Source: JAFAZJ01 sp050183765 (GTDB lineage: Bacteria > Pseudomonadota > Alphaproteobacteria > Reyranellales > Reyranellaceae). From it: 40,033 bases of DNA. The number at the start of each line of letters is the position of its first letter. The stretch's first letter is position 1. Below are positions 24,093 through 32,413 of this stretch, in pieces. The stretch spans positions 1 through 40,033 of the forward strand of contig JBFXAZ010000044.1 of the NCBI GenBank assembly GCA_050183765.1, in the 5' to 3' direction. A model generated the notes under the pieces. It was not told the DNA's origin and did no database searches. It saw nothing but the letters and a program-made list of their open reading frames with translations. A program made the position numbers and the translations under genes.

Positions 24093-25209
24093 GGTCCGGC
24101 TCCGTGGCGATGCCGGAGCCTAGCACGATCGGCCGGGACAGGAAGGCCGCCAGCGAGCGCTCGACGGCGGCGCGCTCGAGGCCGTCGACGATGAACACCA
24201 GGCGCGAGCGGCGATCCCCATCGGGCCAGGCCGGCATGTGCCGCGGCGGATGCACCAGATGCTGCACGCCATGGATCGCCACCGGCGTGTCGGAGCCCTC
24301 GACATTGAGGATGCCCTTGACGCGCAGGACCGAGGCACCGTGGCGATGGAGCAGCATCGAGAGCCAGACGCCGAACATGGTCCAGTCGACGGCGCCGTCG
24401 AGGGTGACCGCGAACGAGTGGATCGACGCGTCGTGAATACCTTCCCCCGCTGGCGGGGGAAGGTGCCCGAAGGGCGGATGGGGGTGGCCGGCATCGCGGG
24501 CAGTCGCCGTGGCCGGCGTTGTCGCACCAGCCACCCCCAACCGGCGCTGCGCGCCACCTTCCCCCGCCAGCGGGGGAAGGTAGTTGGTGCCACCGAACAA
24601 GTCAGCGGTGAACAGGGCTTTCGCGTCGATGGCGTCGTCCATCGCGCGCAGCAGGAGGGCGTCGGGATTGAGGTGGTGGAGGCGCGACGTCAGCGACTCG
24701 CCATTGGCGAGGTCGGTCTTGGTCAGCACCAGGCGATCGGCGACAGCGACCTGCTTCGATGCCTCGGCGCGGCGGTCGAGCTGGTCCATGCCGTTCACCG
24801 CGTCGACCGTGGTGATCACGTTGCCCAAGCGGAAATGGTGACGCAGCACCGGATCGGCGTGCACCGTCGAGAGGATCGGGAACGGGTCGGCGAGACCGGT
24901 GCTTTCGATCACCAATCGCCGGAACGGCGCGATCTCGCCGGCTTCGCGCCTGTTGTGCAGGTCGCGGATCGCTTCGGACAGCTCGCCTCTGATGGCACAG
25001 CACAGGCAGCCCGAGGGCAGCAGCACCATCGTCTCGTCGATGCGCTCCAGCAAGTGATGGTCGAGCCCGACCTCGCCGAACTCGTTGATCAGCACCGCCG
25101 TATCCGACAGCGCCGGATCGTCGAGCAGACGGCGCAGCAGCGTGGTCTTGCCCGAGCCGAGGAAGCCGGTGATCAGGTTAACCGGCGTGAAGGCGACGAT
25201 GTCAGGCAT
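24061..25209 (-). CDS. CobW/COG0523 family GTPase with inserted repeat peptide
   Basis: A 382-residue metal-chaperone type GTPase. Walker A GFLGSGKT is at residues 15-22, the metal-binding CxCC motif at Cys68, Cys70 and Cys71 (GCLCC), and TKTDL marks the guanine site; the C-terminal CobW domain follows (HSFAVTLDGAVDW). Residues of about 210-258 are encoded by a complete 145-bp dispersed repeat and carry PPLAGEGG and LPPPAGEG, which do not belong to the family; the frame stays open across it. The insertion falls at the junction between the GTPase and C-terminal domains. It overlaps the small CxxC gene upstream by 8 bases and the LLM gene downstream by 32. Confidence 0.88.
   Translation of the reverse strand: MPDIVAFTPVNLITGFLGSGKTTLLRRLLDDPALSDTAVLINEFGEVGLDHHLLERIDETMVLLPSGCLCCAIRGELSEAIRDLHNRREAGEIAPFRRLVIESTGLADPFPILSTVHADPVLRHHFRLGNVITTVDAVNGMDQLDRRAEASKQVAVADRLVLTKTDLANGESLTSRLHHLNPDALLLRAMDDAIDAKALFTADLFGGTNYLPPLAGEGGAQRRLGVAGATTPATATARDAGHPHPPFGHLPPPAGEGIHDASIHSFAVTLDGAVDWTMFGVWLSMLLHRHGASVLRVKGILNVEGSDTPVAIHGVQHLVHPPRHMPAWPDGDRRSRLVFIVDGLERAAVERSLAAFLSRPIVLGSGIATEPDHAARNPVAAG
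24438..24582. repeat. 145-bp composite palindromic element inside the CobW gene
   Basis: Hairpins CCTTCCCCCGC-TG-GCGGGGGAAGG (24440-24463) and CCTTCCCCCGC-CA-GCGGGGGAAGG (24557-24580) bound a ~90-base middle. The element at 26910-27055 is its full-length homologue in the opposite orientation. Outer ends are TACC and GGTA. Confidence 0.85.
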
Positions 25210-25531
25210 CGCCCGCCTGCAGATGCGCGATCAGGCGCGGGTCGAGCGGATCGCAGGGCCGGCCGAGGAGCTTCTCGGCCGCGGCCCACAGATGCGTCAT
25301 GTCCTCGACGATCTCGCTCTTGCCGGTGGCGCTCGACAGCACGAAGGACGTGCCCTGCCAGTCGCGCAGACTCAGGCGATAGAAGGCCAGCACGCGGCCA
25401 GCGCAGGCGACGCGCGCCATGCGCTCACGCCGGCGCTGCAGCGGGTCGGCGGTGCGAGTGAAGACGCCCTCGCGCGGCGCGGCATCGGTCCAATGCTCCG
25501 GACCGCCCAGCACGCCGCACAGCGCGCACAT
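25202..25531 (-). CDS. small CxxC protein associated with CobW
   Basis: A 109-residue protein starting MCALCGVLGG, with a CxxC pair that could bind a metal, followed by EHWTD, an Arg-rich RRRERMARV segment, DWQGTSFVL and LLGRPCDPLDP. I recall this kind of protein next to CobW GTPases in alphaproteobacteria, but no function is established. It overlaps the CobW start by 8 bases and follows the deacetylase by 13. A role together with the CobW chaperone is inferred from position. Confidence 0.75.
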   Translation of the reverse strand: MCALCGVLGGPEHWTDAAPREGVFTRTADPLQRRRERMARVACAGRVLAFYRLSLRDWQGTSFVLSSATGKSEIVEDMTHLWAAAEKLLGRPCDPLDPRLIAHLQAGDA

Positions 25532-25544
25532 CGCCCGCCCTGCC

Positions 25545-26426
25545 CTACTTCCTGCGCGGCGAGCGTTTGGCGAAGTCGTCGGCCATCTCGTTCATGGTGA
25601 CGATGCGCACGCCAGGATGGCCGATCATGTGGTGATAGAGCCGCTCCAGCATCATCAGCACGTGCGGCCGGCCCGACACGTCGGGGTGGATGGTCATCGG
25701 GAACACCGCGTAGTCGTACTCGCGATAGACCCAGTCGAACTGGTCGCGCCACATCTGCTCGATGTCGCGCGGATTGACGAAGCCGTGGCTGTTGGGCGAC
25801 TTCTTGATGAACATCATCGGCGGCAGGTCGTCGAGATACCAGCTCGCCGGGATCTCGATCAGGTCGGTCTCGTGGCCGCGCTTGAGCGGCACCATCCAGT
25901 CCGCCGGCTTGCCGCTGTAGTCGATCTTGGTCCAGCTGTCGCCCACCCGCACATAGTACGGCTGATGGTCGTGGTGCATCAGCGAGTGGTCGTACTTGAT
26001 GCCGCGCTCGAGCAGCAGCTCGTTGGTTACGGCTGAGAACTCCCACCATGGCGCGACATATCCTTGCGGCCGCTTGCCGCTGAGCTTGGTGACGAGATCG
26101 ATGCACTTGTCGAGGATCTCGGTCTCCTGCGCGCGCGTCATGGCGATCGGGTTCTCATGGCTGTAGCCATGGATGCCGATCTCGTGGCCGGCGTCGGCCA
26201 CCAGCTTCATTTCCTTCGGGAAGGTCTCGATCGAGTGGCCGGGGATGAACCAGGTGGTTTTGATCCCGAGGCGATCGAACATCTTCACCAGACGCGGGCT
26301 GCCGACCTCGCCGGCGAAGATGCCGCGCGAGATATCGTCAGGCGAATCCTCGCCGCCATAGCTGCCCAGCCAGCCGGCCACGGCGTCGACATCGACGCCG
26401 AAACCGCACAGGATTTCCTTGGCCAT
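25545..26426 (-). CDS. polysaccharide deacetylase family protein (PgdA-like)
   Basis: A 293-residue NodB-fold enzyme. It closely resembles Helicobacter pylori HP0310 (HpPgdA) as I remember it, including length, the VAGWLGSYGGEDSPDDISRG block and KKSPNSHGFVNPRDI. The metal ligands fall at the same positions: Asp14, His86 and His90 (HGYSH), with Asp12 as the likely base. No signal peptide, as in HP0310. HP0310 is linked to peptidoglycan deacetylation, but family members also act on cyclic imides and ureides, so the substrate here is open. The start ATG 26426 follows GGAG; an upstream in-frame start at 26468 is not supported. First of a tight run with the CxxC gene, CobW and two LLM genes. Confidence 0.88.
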   Translation of the reverse strand: MAKEILCGFGVDVDAVAGWLGSYGGEDSPDDISRGIFAGEVGSPRLVKMFDRLGIKTTWFIPGHSIETFPKEMKLVADAGHEIGIHGYSHENPIAMTRAQETEILDKCIDLVTKLSGKRPQGYVAPWWEFSAVTNELLLERGIKYDHSLMHHDHQPYYVRVGDSWTKIDYSGKPADWMVPLKRGHETDLIEIPASWYLDDLPPMMFIKKSPNSHGFVNPRDIEQMWRDQFDWVYREYDYAVFPMTIHPDVSGRPHVLMMLERLYHHMIGHPGVRIVTMNEMADDFAKRSPRRK

Positions 26427-26509
26427 CGTCGCGGTCTCCTCTTCCTTCCAGTCCGCGGACTGGAGCAAGAATCATTCCGGCCCGGCCGACCTGTGCGCGG
26501 TCGAGCGGC

Positions 26510-26884
26510 CTAAGCCGGCAGGCGCGTCGACTGCCAGGTCGTCATCTGCCATTTGCCGTCGCGGTTGGCGTAGACCAGCATGAAGCGCACGCCGAAGGCG
26601 TTGGGCGTGCCGTTGGACGCGACCTTGATCTGCGCCTCGCCGGTCAGCACCACGGCACTGCCGAAATCCTGGGCCACCACCTTCGACGGCTCGACGGCGC
26701 TGTAGACCGTGGCGCCCGACTCCATGTTGCCGATCAGGCTGGCCTTGGTGTCGATGCGCGCCGAGGAGTGCGTGTAGATCAGGTCGTCGGCGATCAATTC
26801 CTTGAGCGTAGCGATGTCCTTCTTGCCCATCGCCGCCATGCGCTTCGCATCGAGGTCGATGATCATCTGTCCGTTGCCGGCCAT
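26510..26884 (-). CDS. NTF2-like (SnoaL/DUF4440) family protein
   Basis: A 124-residue protein with the cone-shaped NTF2-like fold pattern: an N-terminal helix (LDAKRMAAMGKKDIATLKELIADDLIYTHS, given here as the span of residues 12-41), a central segment around DTKASLIGNM, and a C-terminal strand pair ending in GKWQMTTWQSTRL. Members are small isomerases, hydratases or binding proteins; the role here is unknown. The start ATG 26884 follows GAGGAGA. The 26910-27055 repeat lies directly upstream. Confidence 0.8.
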   Translation of the reverse strand: MAGNGQMIIDLDAKRMAAMGKKDIATLKELIADDLIYTHSSARIDTKASLIGNMESGATVYSAVEPSKVVAQDFGSAVVLTGEAQIKVASNGTPNAFGVRFMLVYANRDGKWQMTTWQSTRLPA

Positions 26885-26909
26885 GGTGCGTCTCCTCTTC
26901 ATTCATGAA

Positions 26910-27055
26910 TACCTTCCCCCGCAAAGCGGGGGAAGGTGGCGCGCAGCGCCGGATGGGGGTGGCTCGTGCGACAACTCCACGGGCCGGGTCTGACCGCAAT
27001 GTCGGCAACCCCATCAGCCCTTCGGGCACCTTCCCCCGCAAAGCGGGGGAAGGTA
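26910..27055. repeat. 146-bp composite palindromic element, intergenic copy
   Basis: Bounded by CCTTCCCCCGC-AAA-GCGGGGGAAGG hairpins on both sides. Its reverse complement aligns along its whole length with the copy at 24438-24582 (shared GGTGCCCGAAGGGC, GTTGTCGCAC and GAGCCACCCCC or close variants). It lies between the SMP-30 gene and the NTF2-like gene. Confidence 0.85.
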
Positions 27056-27060
27056 ACGGC

Positions 27061-27972
27061 CTAGTTGTAGTTCAGCTTCAGGCCGGGCTCCGGCCATTGC
27101 ATGACGCCGAGCTGCCCCTGGTCGGACAGCGTGATGTACGCGGTCTTCATGTCGGCGCCGCCGAAGCAGATGTTGGTGGGATAGATGTCGGGCATCTTCA
27201 CCGCGCGCACGATCTCGCCCCAGGGCGAGACCTCGGTGATGAATCCCGTGCTCAGGGTGGCGACGCAGATATTGCCGCTTTCCATCACCGCCAGGCTGTC
27301 GAAGCGCGCCTTGCCGGGCAGGCCCATGATCATGCGTCCGCCATGCGGCGCGTGCCCGCTGGGCTTGCGCACGACGCCGGGCGCCTCGATGTCGAAGGCC
27401 CACAGCCGCGCGCCTTCGGTGTCGGCGACGTAGAGGATCTTCTCGTCGGGCGACAGGCCGCAGCCATTGGCGCTGAGGATCGGATAGGCCAGGCAGGTGA
27501 TCCTCGAGCCGTCGGGCTGCGCGTAGTACAGCCCGCCGTGGTCGCGGTGGCGCGCGTAGCGCTTGCCGAGATCGGTGAAGTAGAAGCCGCCCGCCTTGTC
27601 GAACACGATGTCGTTGGGCGCCGACAGCTTGTGGCCGTCGCATTCGCTGTACAGCAGCTGGGCCACGCCGGTGTCGCGCTCGATGCGCTGGATGTAGCCG
27701 CCGTTGTAGTCGGGACGCGGCCCCTGCCCCATCGAGACGCCCTCGACATAGCGGCTGCCGCCGTTGTTGCAGAGATAGAGCGCGCCGTCGGGCCCCACCG
27801 CGAGGCCGTTCGGGCCGCCGCCGGCGGCCGAGAACAGCGTGACCTTGCCGTCCGGCGCGACGCGCGAGCAGCGCGCGTTGCGGATCTCGGTGAGGATCAC
27901 CGAGCCGTCGGGCATCGCCACGGGTCCCTCGGGAAAGCCCAGGCCGGTGGCCAGGATCTGCACGTCGGTCAT
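27061..27972 (-). CDS. SMP-30/gluconolactonase family protein
   Basis: A 303-residue six-bladed beta-propeller hydrolase, most likely a lactonase. Likely metal ligands are Glu15 (GFPEGP), Asn120 (APNDIV), Asn169 (SANG) and Asp184 (LYVADT), the same pattern as in SMP-30 and gluconolactonases. The start ATG 27972 is 7 bases after the stop of the dioxygenase gene on the same strand, so the two are probably co-transcribed. A longer reading to 28164 runs into that gene and is spurious. Substrate lactone unknown. Confidence 0.88.
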   Translation of the reverse strand: MTDVQILATGLGFPEGPVAMPDGSVILTEIRNARCSRVAPDGKVTLFSAAGGGPNGLAVGPDGALYLCNNGGSRYVEGVSMGQGPRPDYNGGYIQRIERDTGVAQLLYSECDGHKLSAPNDIVFDKAGGFYFTDLGKRYARHRDHGGLYYAQPDGSRITCLAYPILSANGCGLSPDEKILYVADTEGARLWAFDIEAPGVVRKPSGHAPHGGRMIMGLPGKARFDSLAVMESGNICVATLSTGFITEVSPWGEIVRAVKMPDIYPTNICFGGADMKTAYITLSDQGQLGVMQWPEPGLKLNYN

Positions 27973-27979
27973 GGGTCCC

Positions 27980-29140
27980 TCAGATGCTGATGTCGAGCAG
28001 GTTGTAGTCCTTGATCGCGGCCCTGGCGGCCGGATCCCAGGTGTAACGCTCGCCGGCCTGGACGTGCGGCTGATAGGCGAAGGGCGTCTCCTGCGGGAAG
28101 CGCCGACGGCGCGCGTCGATGGCATAGCCCAGCATCTTCGCGCGCTCGCGGATATGGCCCGCATCGTAGACCGTGGGCTTGGCGTGGATGCCGCCGCCCT
28201 GCACGTCGAGCACCGACCTGCGGCGATGGAATCCGAAGTTCAGCGTCACGCGCCAGTCCTTGCTGGTGTTGGCGAAGGAGCCGTGCACGGCCTGGCGGTT
28301 GGTGATCGCCACGTCGCCCGGCTTGCAGATGATCGGCACCGCATCGGGCAGGCGATCGCTGCCGGCGGCCGCCATCATGGCCTTGATGTCGACCTTGTTG
28401 AGCTTGTGCGAGCCGGGGATCACCCACACGCCGTTGGCGGCGGTGCAGCCGTAGAGCTGGGCCATGAAGTTGAAGCCGTGCGTGCCCTGGTCCCAATCGG
28501 GATGGTCCCAATGGGTCACGCCATCGCGATGCCAGGCGACCGAGGCGCCCAGTCCCGGCTCCTTGATGAAGATCGCCTCGTTGAAGGGCGTGAAGTCGGG
28601 ACCGTTGACCGCCGCGGCGACGGCCAGCAGCTGCGGATGGCCGTAGACGCGCAGATGCGCTTCGGAGAACTGCAGCGAGCCCAGGATCAGATAGACGATG
28701 TCCTTGGGCGCGTCGGACGCGGCCTGTGGCTCGTACATCTTTGCGGGATGGCGGCCATTGGCCAGCGTCGTGCCGCCAAAGGGATCGCCCAGCGGCTTGG
28801 ACCACAGGAGGTTCGGCGCCTGGCAATCCGCGCCCAGCGCCGGGCGGCCCCTGGCGTCGACCGGCGAGCCCTTCTCGCTGGGCAGGCGATCGAGGATGGA
28901 TGTGAGGTCGGCCTCGATGTCGGCCAGCTCGTCCGGCTTCAGCACGCCCTCGAAGACGTAGAAGCCGCAGCGCCAGTAGGCGTCGAGGATCGCGGGGTCG
29001 AGCTTGCCGTCGTCAGTGAAGCGGATCGGCCCGCGATTGCCCAGTTCATAGGCACGTTTCTCGCCCGCCTTGAGGTAAGCCTGCATCGCGGCCTCTTCCG
29101 GGCCATAGTCGACGGCGATCGTGCGCGCTGGCGCGTTCAT
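27980..29140 (-). CDS. phytanoyl-CoA dioxygenase (PhyH) family protein
   Basis: A 386-residue Fe(II)/2-oxoglutarate-dependent dioxygenase that would hydroxylate an unknown small molecule. The facial triad is visible: His204 and Asp206 (WHRDGVTH) and His286 (QAVHGSFANTS), with Arg297 as the 2-oxoglutarate partner. The start ATG 29140 follows GGAGGG; upstream in-frame sequence to 29281 lies in the divergent promoter region. It leads a reverse-strand run with the lactonase and is divergent from the permease genes at 29317, so a transported compound may be its substrate. Confidence 0.88.
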   Translation of the reverse strand: MNAPARTIAVDYGPEEAAMQAYLKAGEKRAYELGNRGPIRFTDDGKLDPAILDAYWRCGFYVFEGVLKPDELADIEADLTSILDRLPSEKGSPVDARGRPALGADCQAPNLLWSKPLGDPFGGTTLANGRHPAKMYEPQAASDAPKDIVYLILGSLQFSEAHLRVYGHPQLLAVAAAVNGPDFTPFNEAIFIKEPGLGASVAWHRDGVTHWDHPDWDQGTHGFNFMAQLYGCTAANGVWVIPGSHKLNKVDIKAMMAAAGSDRLPDAVPIICKPGDVAITNRQAVHGSFANTSKDWRVTLNFGFHRRRSVLDVQGGGIHAKPTVYDAGHIRERAKMLGYAIDARRRRFPQETPFAYQPHVQAGERYTWDPAARAAIKDYNLLDISI

Positions 29141-29279
29141 GCCCGTCCCTCCGTTTCCCATACTTTGGTCGAAGGATAGGACCGCGCCGCAGCCCCTGAC
29201 AATCGGCGCAGCTTGCCTTCCCCGGCAGGGCAGGCATGATGCGTTCAAGACAAGAGAGTACGCCTTGGGAGGCGACGTC

Positions 29280-29324
29280 ATGGGTGGATTGGTTCGGCCG
29301 CGTCCGGGTAGGCGTGATGTATAG
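29280..29324 (+). CDS. possible 14-residue leader ORF overlapping the permease start
   Basis: ATG 29280 has the strong site GGGAGG (29267-29272, 7-base spacing) and encodes MGGLVRPRPGRRDV, ending at 29324, 8 bases into the permease gene. The permease ATG 29317 itself has only a weak site, so coupled translation is possible. Confidence 0.3.
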   Translation: MGGLVRPRPGRRDV

Positions 29325-30273
29325 CTACATCACGCGACGACTGGCGTTCGGCGCCGTCACCGTGCTGGGCGTGTCGATCATCGTTTTCGTGGTCATGCGT
29401 ATCCTGCCGGGCGATCCGCTGGTGGCTATCTTCGGCCCCGAGGGCATGAGCAAGCTCACCGAGGCGCAGCGCGCGCACTACATGGCCGAGCTCGGGCTGA
29501 GCGATCCGCTGTGGGTGCAGTACCTCGCCTGGGCCAGGAGCATCCTCGCCGGCGATTTCGGCCATTCCTTCTTCCGCTCCGAGAGCGTCGCCGAGATGAT
29601 CCTCCGGCGCGGCTCGCTCACCGCCGAGATCGCCATCCTCTCGGTGATCATCTCGTGGCTCGTCGGCATCCCCGTCGCCATCGTCAGCGCGCTGAAGCCG
29701 AATACCGCCGCCGACGGCATCGTGCGCTTCTTCAGCATCCTCTTCCTCGCCGTGCCCGGCTTCTGGGTCGGCATGCTGATCGTGCTCGGGCTGCTGTTCT
29801 GGTTCGGCTACCGCGCGCCGATGGCCGGCGCCGGGCTGTTCGAGGATCCGCTCGACAACCTGCAGCTGGTGATCGGCCCCGCCCTGGTGCTGGGCCTGGG
29901 ACAGGCCGCCTACATCGCGCGCATGGGCCGCTCCGCCCTGCTCGAGGTCATCCGCGAGGATTATGTGCGCACGGCGCGCGCCAAGGGCCTGAACAACCGC
30001 CTGGTGATCGCCCTGCACGCGCTGCCCAACGCCCTGCTGCCGGTCATCACGCTGTCGGGCGTGCTGCTGGGGCTGGTGCTGGCCGGCTCGATCCCGGTCG
30101 AGCGCGCCTTCGGCACACCGGGCCTGGGCAACTCGATGGCCCAGGCGGTCAGCGAGCGCGACGTCTTCGTCATGCAGAACCTGGTGTTCCTCTACGCCGT
30201 GGTCTTCGTGGCGATCAACATCGCGGTCGATGTCGTCATCGCCCTGCTCGACCCGAGGATCCGCTACCGATGA
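29317..30273 (+). CDS. ABC transporter permease, peptide/nickel type (DppB-like)
   Basis: A 318-residue inner-membrane permease with six predicted membrane segments. The N-terminal pattern YITRRLAFGAVTVLGVSIIVF and VMRILPGDP is typical of DppB/OppB, and the EAA loop is EDYVRTARAKGLNNRLVIALHALPN (residues spread over about 215-240), which contacts the ATPase. Start ATG 29317 gives the usual family length. The stop overlaps the next permease start as ATGA. Its ATPase partners are probably the reverse-strand genes at 32410-34472 and its binding protein the gene at 34586. Confidence 0.92.
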   Translation: MYSYITRRLAFGAVTVLGVSIIVFVVMRILPGDPLVAIFGPEGMSKLTEAQRAHYMAELGLSDPLWVQYLAWARSILAGDFGHSFFRSESVAEMILRRGSLTAEIAILSVIISWLVGIPVAIVSALKPNTAADGIVRFFSILFLAVPGFWVGMLIVLGLLFWFGYRAPMAGAGLFEDPLDNLQLVIGPALVLGLGQAAYIARMGRSALLEVIREDYVRTARAKGLNNRLVIALHALPNALLPVITLSGVLLGLVLAGSIPVERAFGTPGLGNSMAQAVSERDVFVMQNLVFLYAVVFVAINIAVDVVIALLDPRIRYR

Positions 30274-31166
30274 CCGTCACCTCGGCCGATGCCAACCCCG
30301 CGGCCACGCCGCGCCGGCGCTCGATCCTGCGCGGCGTGCTGACGCTGGCGCGGCGCTCGCCGATCTCCGCCTTCTGGGGCGTCATCGCGGCGTTGATCGT
30401 GCTGACCTCGATCTGCGCCGACATCGTGGCACCCTACCCGCCGCTGAAGTCGGATTTCCGCGCCATGCAGAAACCGCCCAGCGAGACGCACTGGTTCGGC
30501 ACCGACCAGATCGGCCGCGACACGCTCAGCCGCGTGATCCACGGCAGCCAGACCTCGCTCGTCGTGGCCGCCGGCGCGGTGCTGTTCGGCACCACGCTGG
30601 GCGCGCTGTGGGGCCTGGCCTGCGGCTATTTCGGCGGCCGCTTCGACATGATCAGCCAGCGCATCATCGAGTTCCTGCAATCCTTCCCCGACCTCATATT
30701 GGCCATGGCCATCGCCATGGCGCTGGGCGGCGGGCTGGGCACGGTGATCGTCGCCATCGCCATCACGCGCATCCCCTTCGGCGGGCGCGTGATCCGCTCG
30801 GTCGTGCTGTCGCTGAAGGAGATGCAATACGTCGAGGCGGCGCGCGGCCTGGGCGCCTCGCACGCCCGCCTGATGTTCCGTCACATCCTGCCGCAATGCG
30901 TGGCGCCCTACCTGATCCTGGCGACGACGCATCTGGGCGTCGCCATCGTCATCGAGGCCTCGCTCGGCTTCCTCGGCGTCGGCATCCCGCCGCCGAACCC
31001 GACCTGGGGCAACATGCTGGCCGACGCGCTCAACGCCGGGCTGGTGCCGCCGTGGTGGCTGGTGTTCTTCCCGGGTGCGGCGATCACCTTGACCGTGCTC
31101 GCCTTCAACCTGCTCGGCGACGGCATCCGCGACCTGCTCGATCCGAGGCTGCGCGGGTCGGTGTAG
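30270..31166 (+). CDS. ABC transporter permease, peptide/nickel type (DppC-like)
   Basis: A 298-residue partner permease. The DppC signature HWFGTDQIGRDTLSRVIHG is near residues 73-91, and the EAA loop EAARGLGASHARLMFRHILP near 190-209. It has about six membrane segments, and the end NLLGDGIRDLLDPRLR is standard for the family. Translationally coupled to DppB by the ATGA overlap. Substrates of this family include di- and oligopeptides, nickel and opines; none can be chosen from sequence. Confidence 0.92.
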   Translation: MTVTSADANPAATPRRRSILRGVLTLARRSPISAFWGVIAALIVLTSICADIVAPYPPLKSDFRAMQKPPSETHWFGTDQIGRDTLSRVIHGSQTSLVVAAGAVLFGTTLGALWGLACGYFGGRFDMISQRIIEFLQSFPDLILAMAIAMALGGGLGTVIVAIAITRIPFGGRVIRSVVLSLKEMQYVEAARGLGASHARLMFRHILPQCVAPYLILATTHLGVAIVIEASLGFLGVGIPPPNPTWGNMLADALNAGLVPPWWLVFFPGAAITLTVLAFNLLGDGIRDLLDPRLRGSV

Positions 31167-31253
31167 AGGGAACGTCCAGGCCGGCTGGTCCCAGCCGCGC
31201 GATCAAGAGCGTGCGGCCGGATCGCGCCCGTGCATGAGGCATGGGCGACCTTG

Positions 31254-31288
31254 CTATAGCTCATCCATGCCACTAGGATGAGCTATAG
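31254..31288. promoter_or_regulatory. 13-bp perfect inverted repeat upstream of fic
   Basis: CTATAGCTCATCC (31254-31266) and GGATGAGCTATAG (31276-31288) form perfect arms around a 9-base spacer, ending 18 bases before the Fic start. Position and symmetry suggest an operator or an mRNA hairpin over the leader. The C-terminal winged-helix-like region of the Fic protein makes autoregulation possible. Confidence 0.6.
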
Positions 31289-31306
31289 AAAAGGCGCCAA
31301 TCGCTC

Positions 31307-32413
31307 ATGAAGTGGAACTGGGAGAGATCGGACTGGCCGGTCTTCAGGTACAAGGCAGCCGCCTTGGAGCCCCTGGAGAGGACATTCCTGCTTCGCTCCG
31401 GGGAGTTCATCGGCGCATCCAGACATATCGGCGCGGACGACCAGGAAGCGCTCAAGATCGAGCTGATCAGCGACGAGGCGATCAAGACGTCCGAAATCGA
31501 GGGCGAGCTGCTCAACCGCGACAGCGTCCAGTCCTCGATCATCCATCAGTTCGGTCTCCGCACCGGCGAAGCCCGTGGCCGGCCGGCCGAACGCGGCATC
31601 GCCGAGATGATGGTCGACGTGTACAGGACCTTCGAGGCTCCGCTGACGCGCAAAGTTCTATTTCGCTGGCACGAGATGCTGCTGGGCGGCGACAGGACGG
31701 TGGGCATCGTCGGCGGCTATCGCAGGCATGCGGAGCCGATGCAGGTCGTGTCCGGACCCGACTACAAGCGCACCGTTCACTTCGAAGCGCCCCCGTCGAG
31801 CCGCGTCATCGCGGAGATGAAGGCGTTCGTCCAATGGTTCAACGATACGGGTCCGAACGGCAGGCAACCGCTCGCGCCGCTCACGCGCGCGTCCCTCGCC
31901 CATCTGTATTTCGCGTCCATCCATCCCTTCGAAGACGGCAATGGCCGCATTGCGCGGGTCATTGCAGAGAAGGCGCTGGCCCAGGCTCTCGGCCGACCGA
32001 GCCTCGTCGCGCTGTCATACACAATCGAACGTGGGCGCAAGCGCTACTACGCAGCGCTGGAGCGCAACAACAAGGGCGGCGACATCACGGACTGGATGAC
32101 GTACTTCGCGAGCACAATTCTCGAAGCACAGGCGAACACCCTCAGGCGCGTCGAGTTCTTTCTTGCGAAGACGAAGTTTTACGACCGGCTGCGCGGCGCG
32201 TTGAACCCGCGCCAGGAAAAGGCCGTCGGCAGGATGTTCAGGGAGGGGATCGATGGCTTCAAGGGGGGCATGAGCGCCGAGAAGTACATCGCCATCACCG
32301 AGGCTTCACGCGCAACGGCCACCAGGGACTTGCTGGACATGGTCGCCAAGGGCGCACTGACACGAACCGGCGCGCTGCGCCACACACGCTATCATCTCAA
32401 GCTTCAGGACTAG
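31307..32413 (+). CDS. Fic family protein (class II, DUF4172 N-terminal domain)
   Basis: A 368-residue Fic enzyme that would transfer AMP (or another nucleotide moiety) to protein hydroxyls. The core motif HPFEDGNGRIAR at residues 206-217 is complete, with the catalytic His206. The inhibitory helix motif [S/T]xxxE[G/N] is Thr61-Ser-Glu-Ile-Glu65-Gly66, ahead of the Fic core, which makes it self-inhibited class II. The N-terminal MKWNWERSDWPVFRY segment is the DUF4172 domain. Residues of about 300-368 look like a winged helix. It splits the transporter genes, is less GC-rich than they are, and ends 4 bases into the convergent ATPase gene. Its target is unknown. Confidence 0.93.
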   Translation: MKWNWERSDWPVFRYKAAALEPLERTFLLRSGEFIGASRHIGADDQEALKIELISDEAIKTSEIEGELLNRDSVQSSIIHQFGLRTGEARGRPAERGIAEMMVDVYRTFEAPLTRKVLFRWHEMLLGGDRTVGIVGGYRRHAEPMQVVSGPDYKRTVHFEAPPSSRVIAEMKAFVQWFNDTGPNGRQPLAPLTRASLAHLYFASIHPFEDGNGRIARVIAEKALAQALGRPSLVALSYTIERGRKRYYAALERNNKGGDITDWMTYFASTILEAQANTLRRVEFFLAKTKFYDRLRGALNPRQEKAVGRMFREGIDGFKGGMSAEKYIAITEASRATATRDLLDMVAKGALTRTGALRHTRYHLKLQD

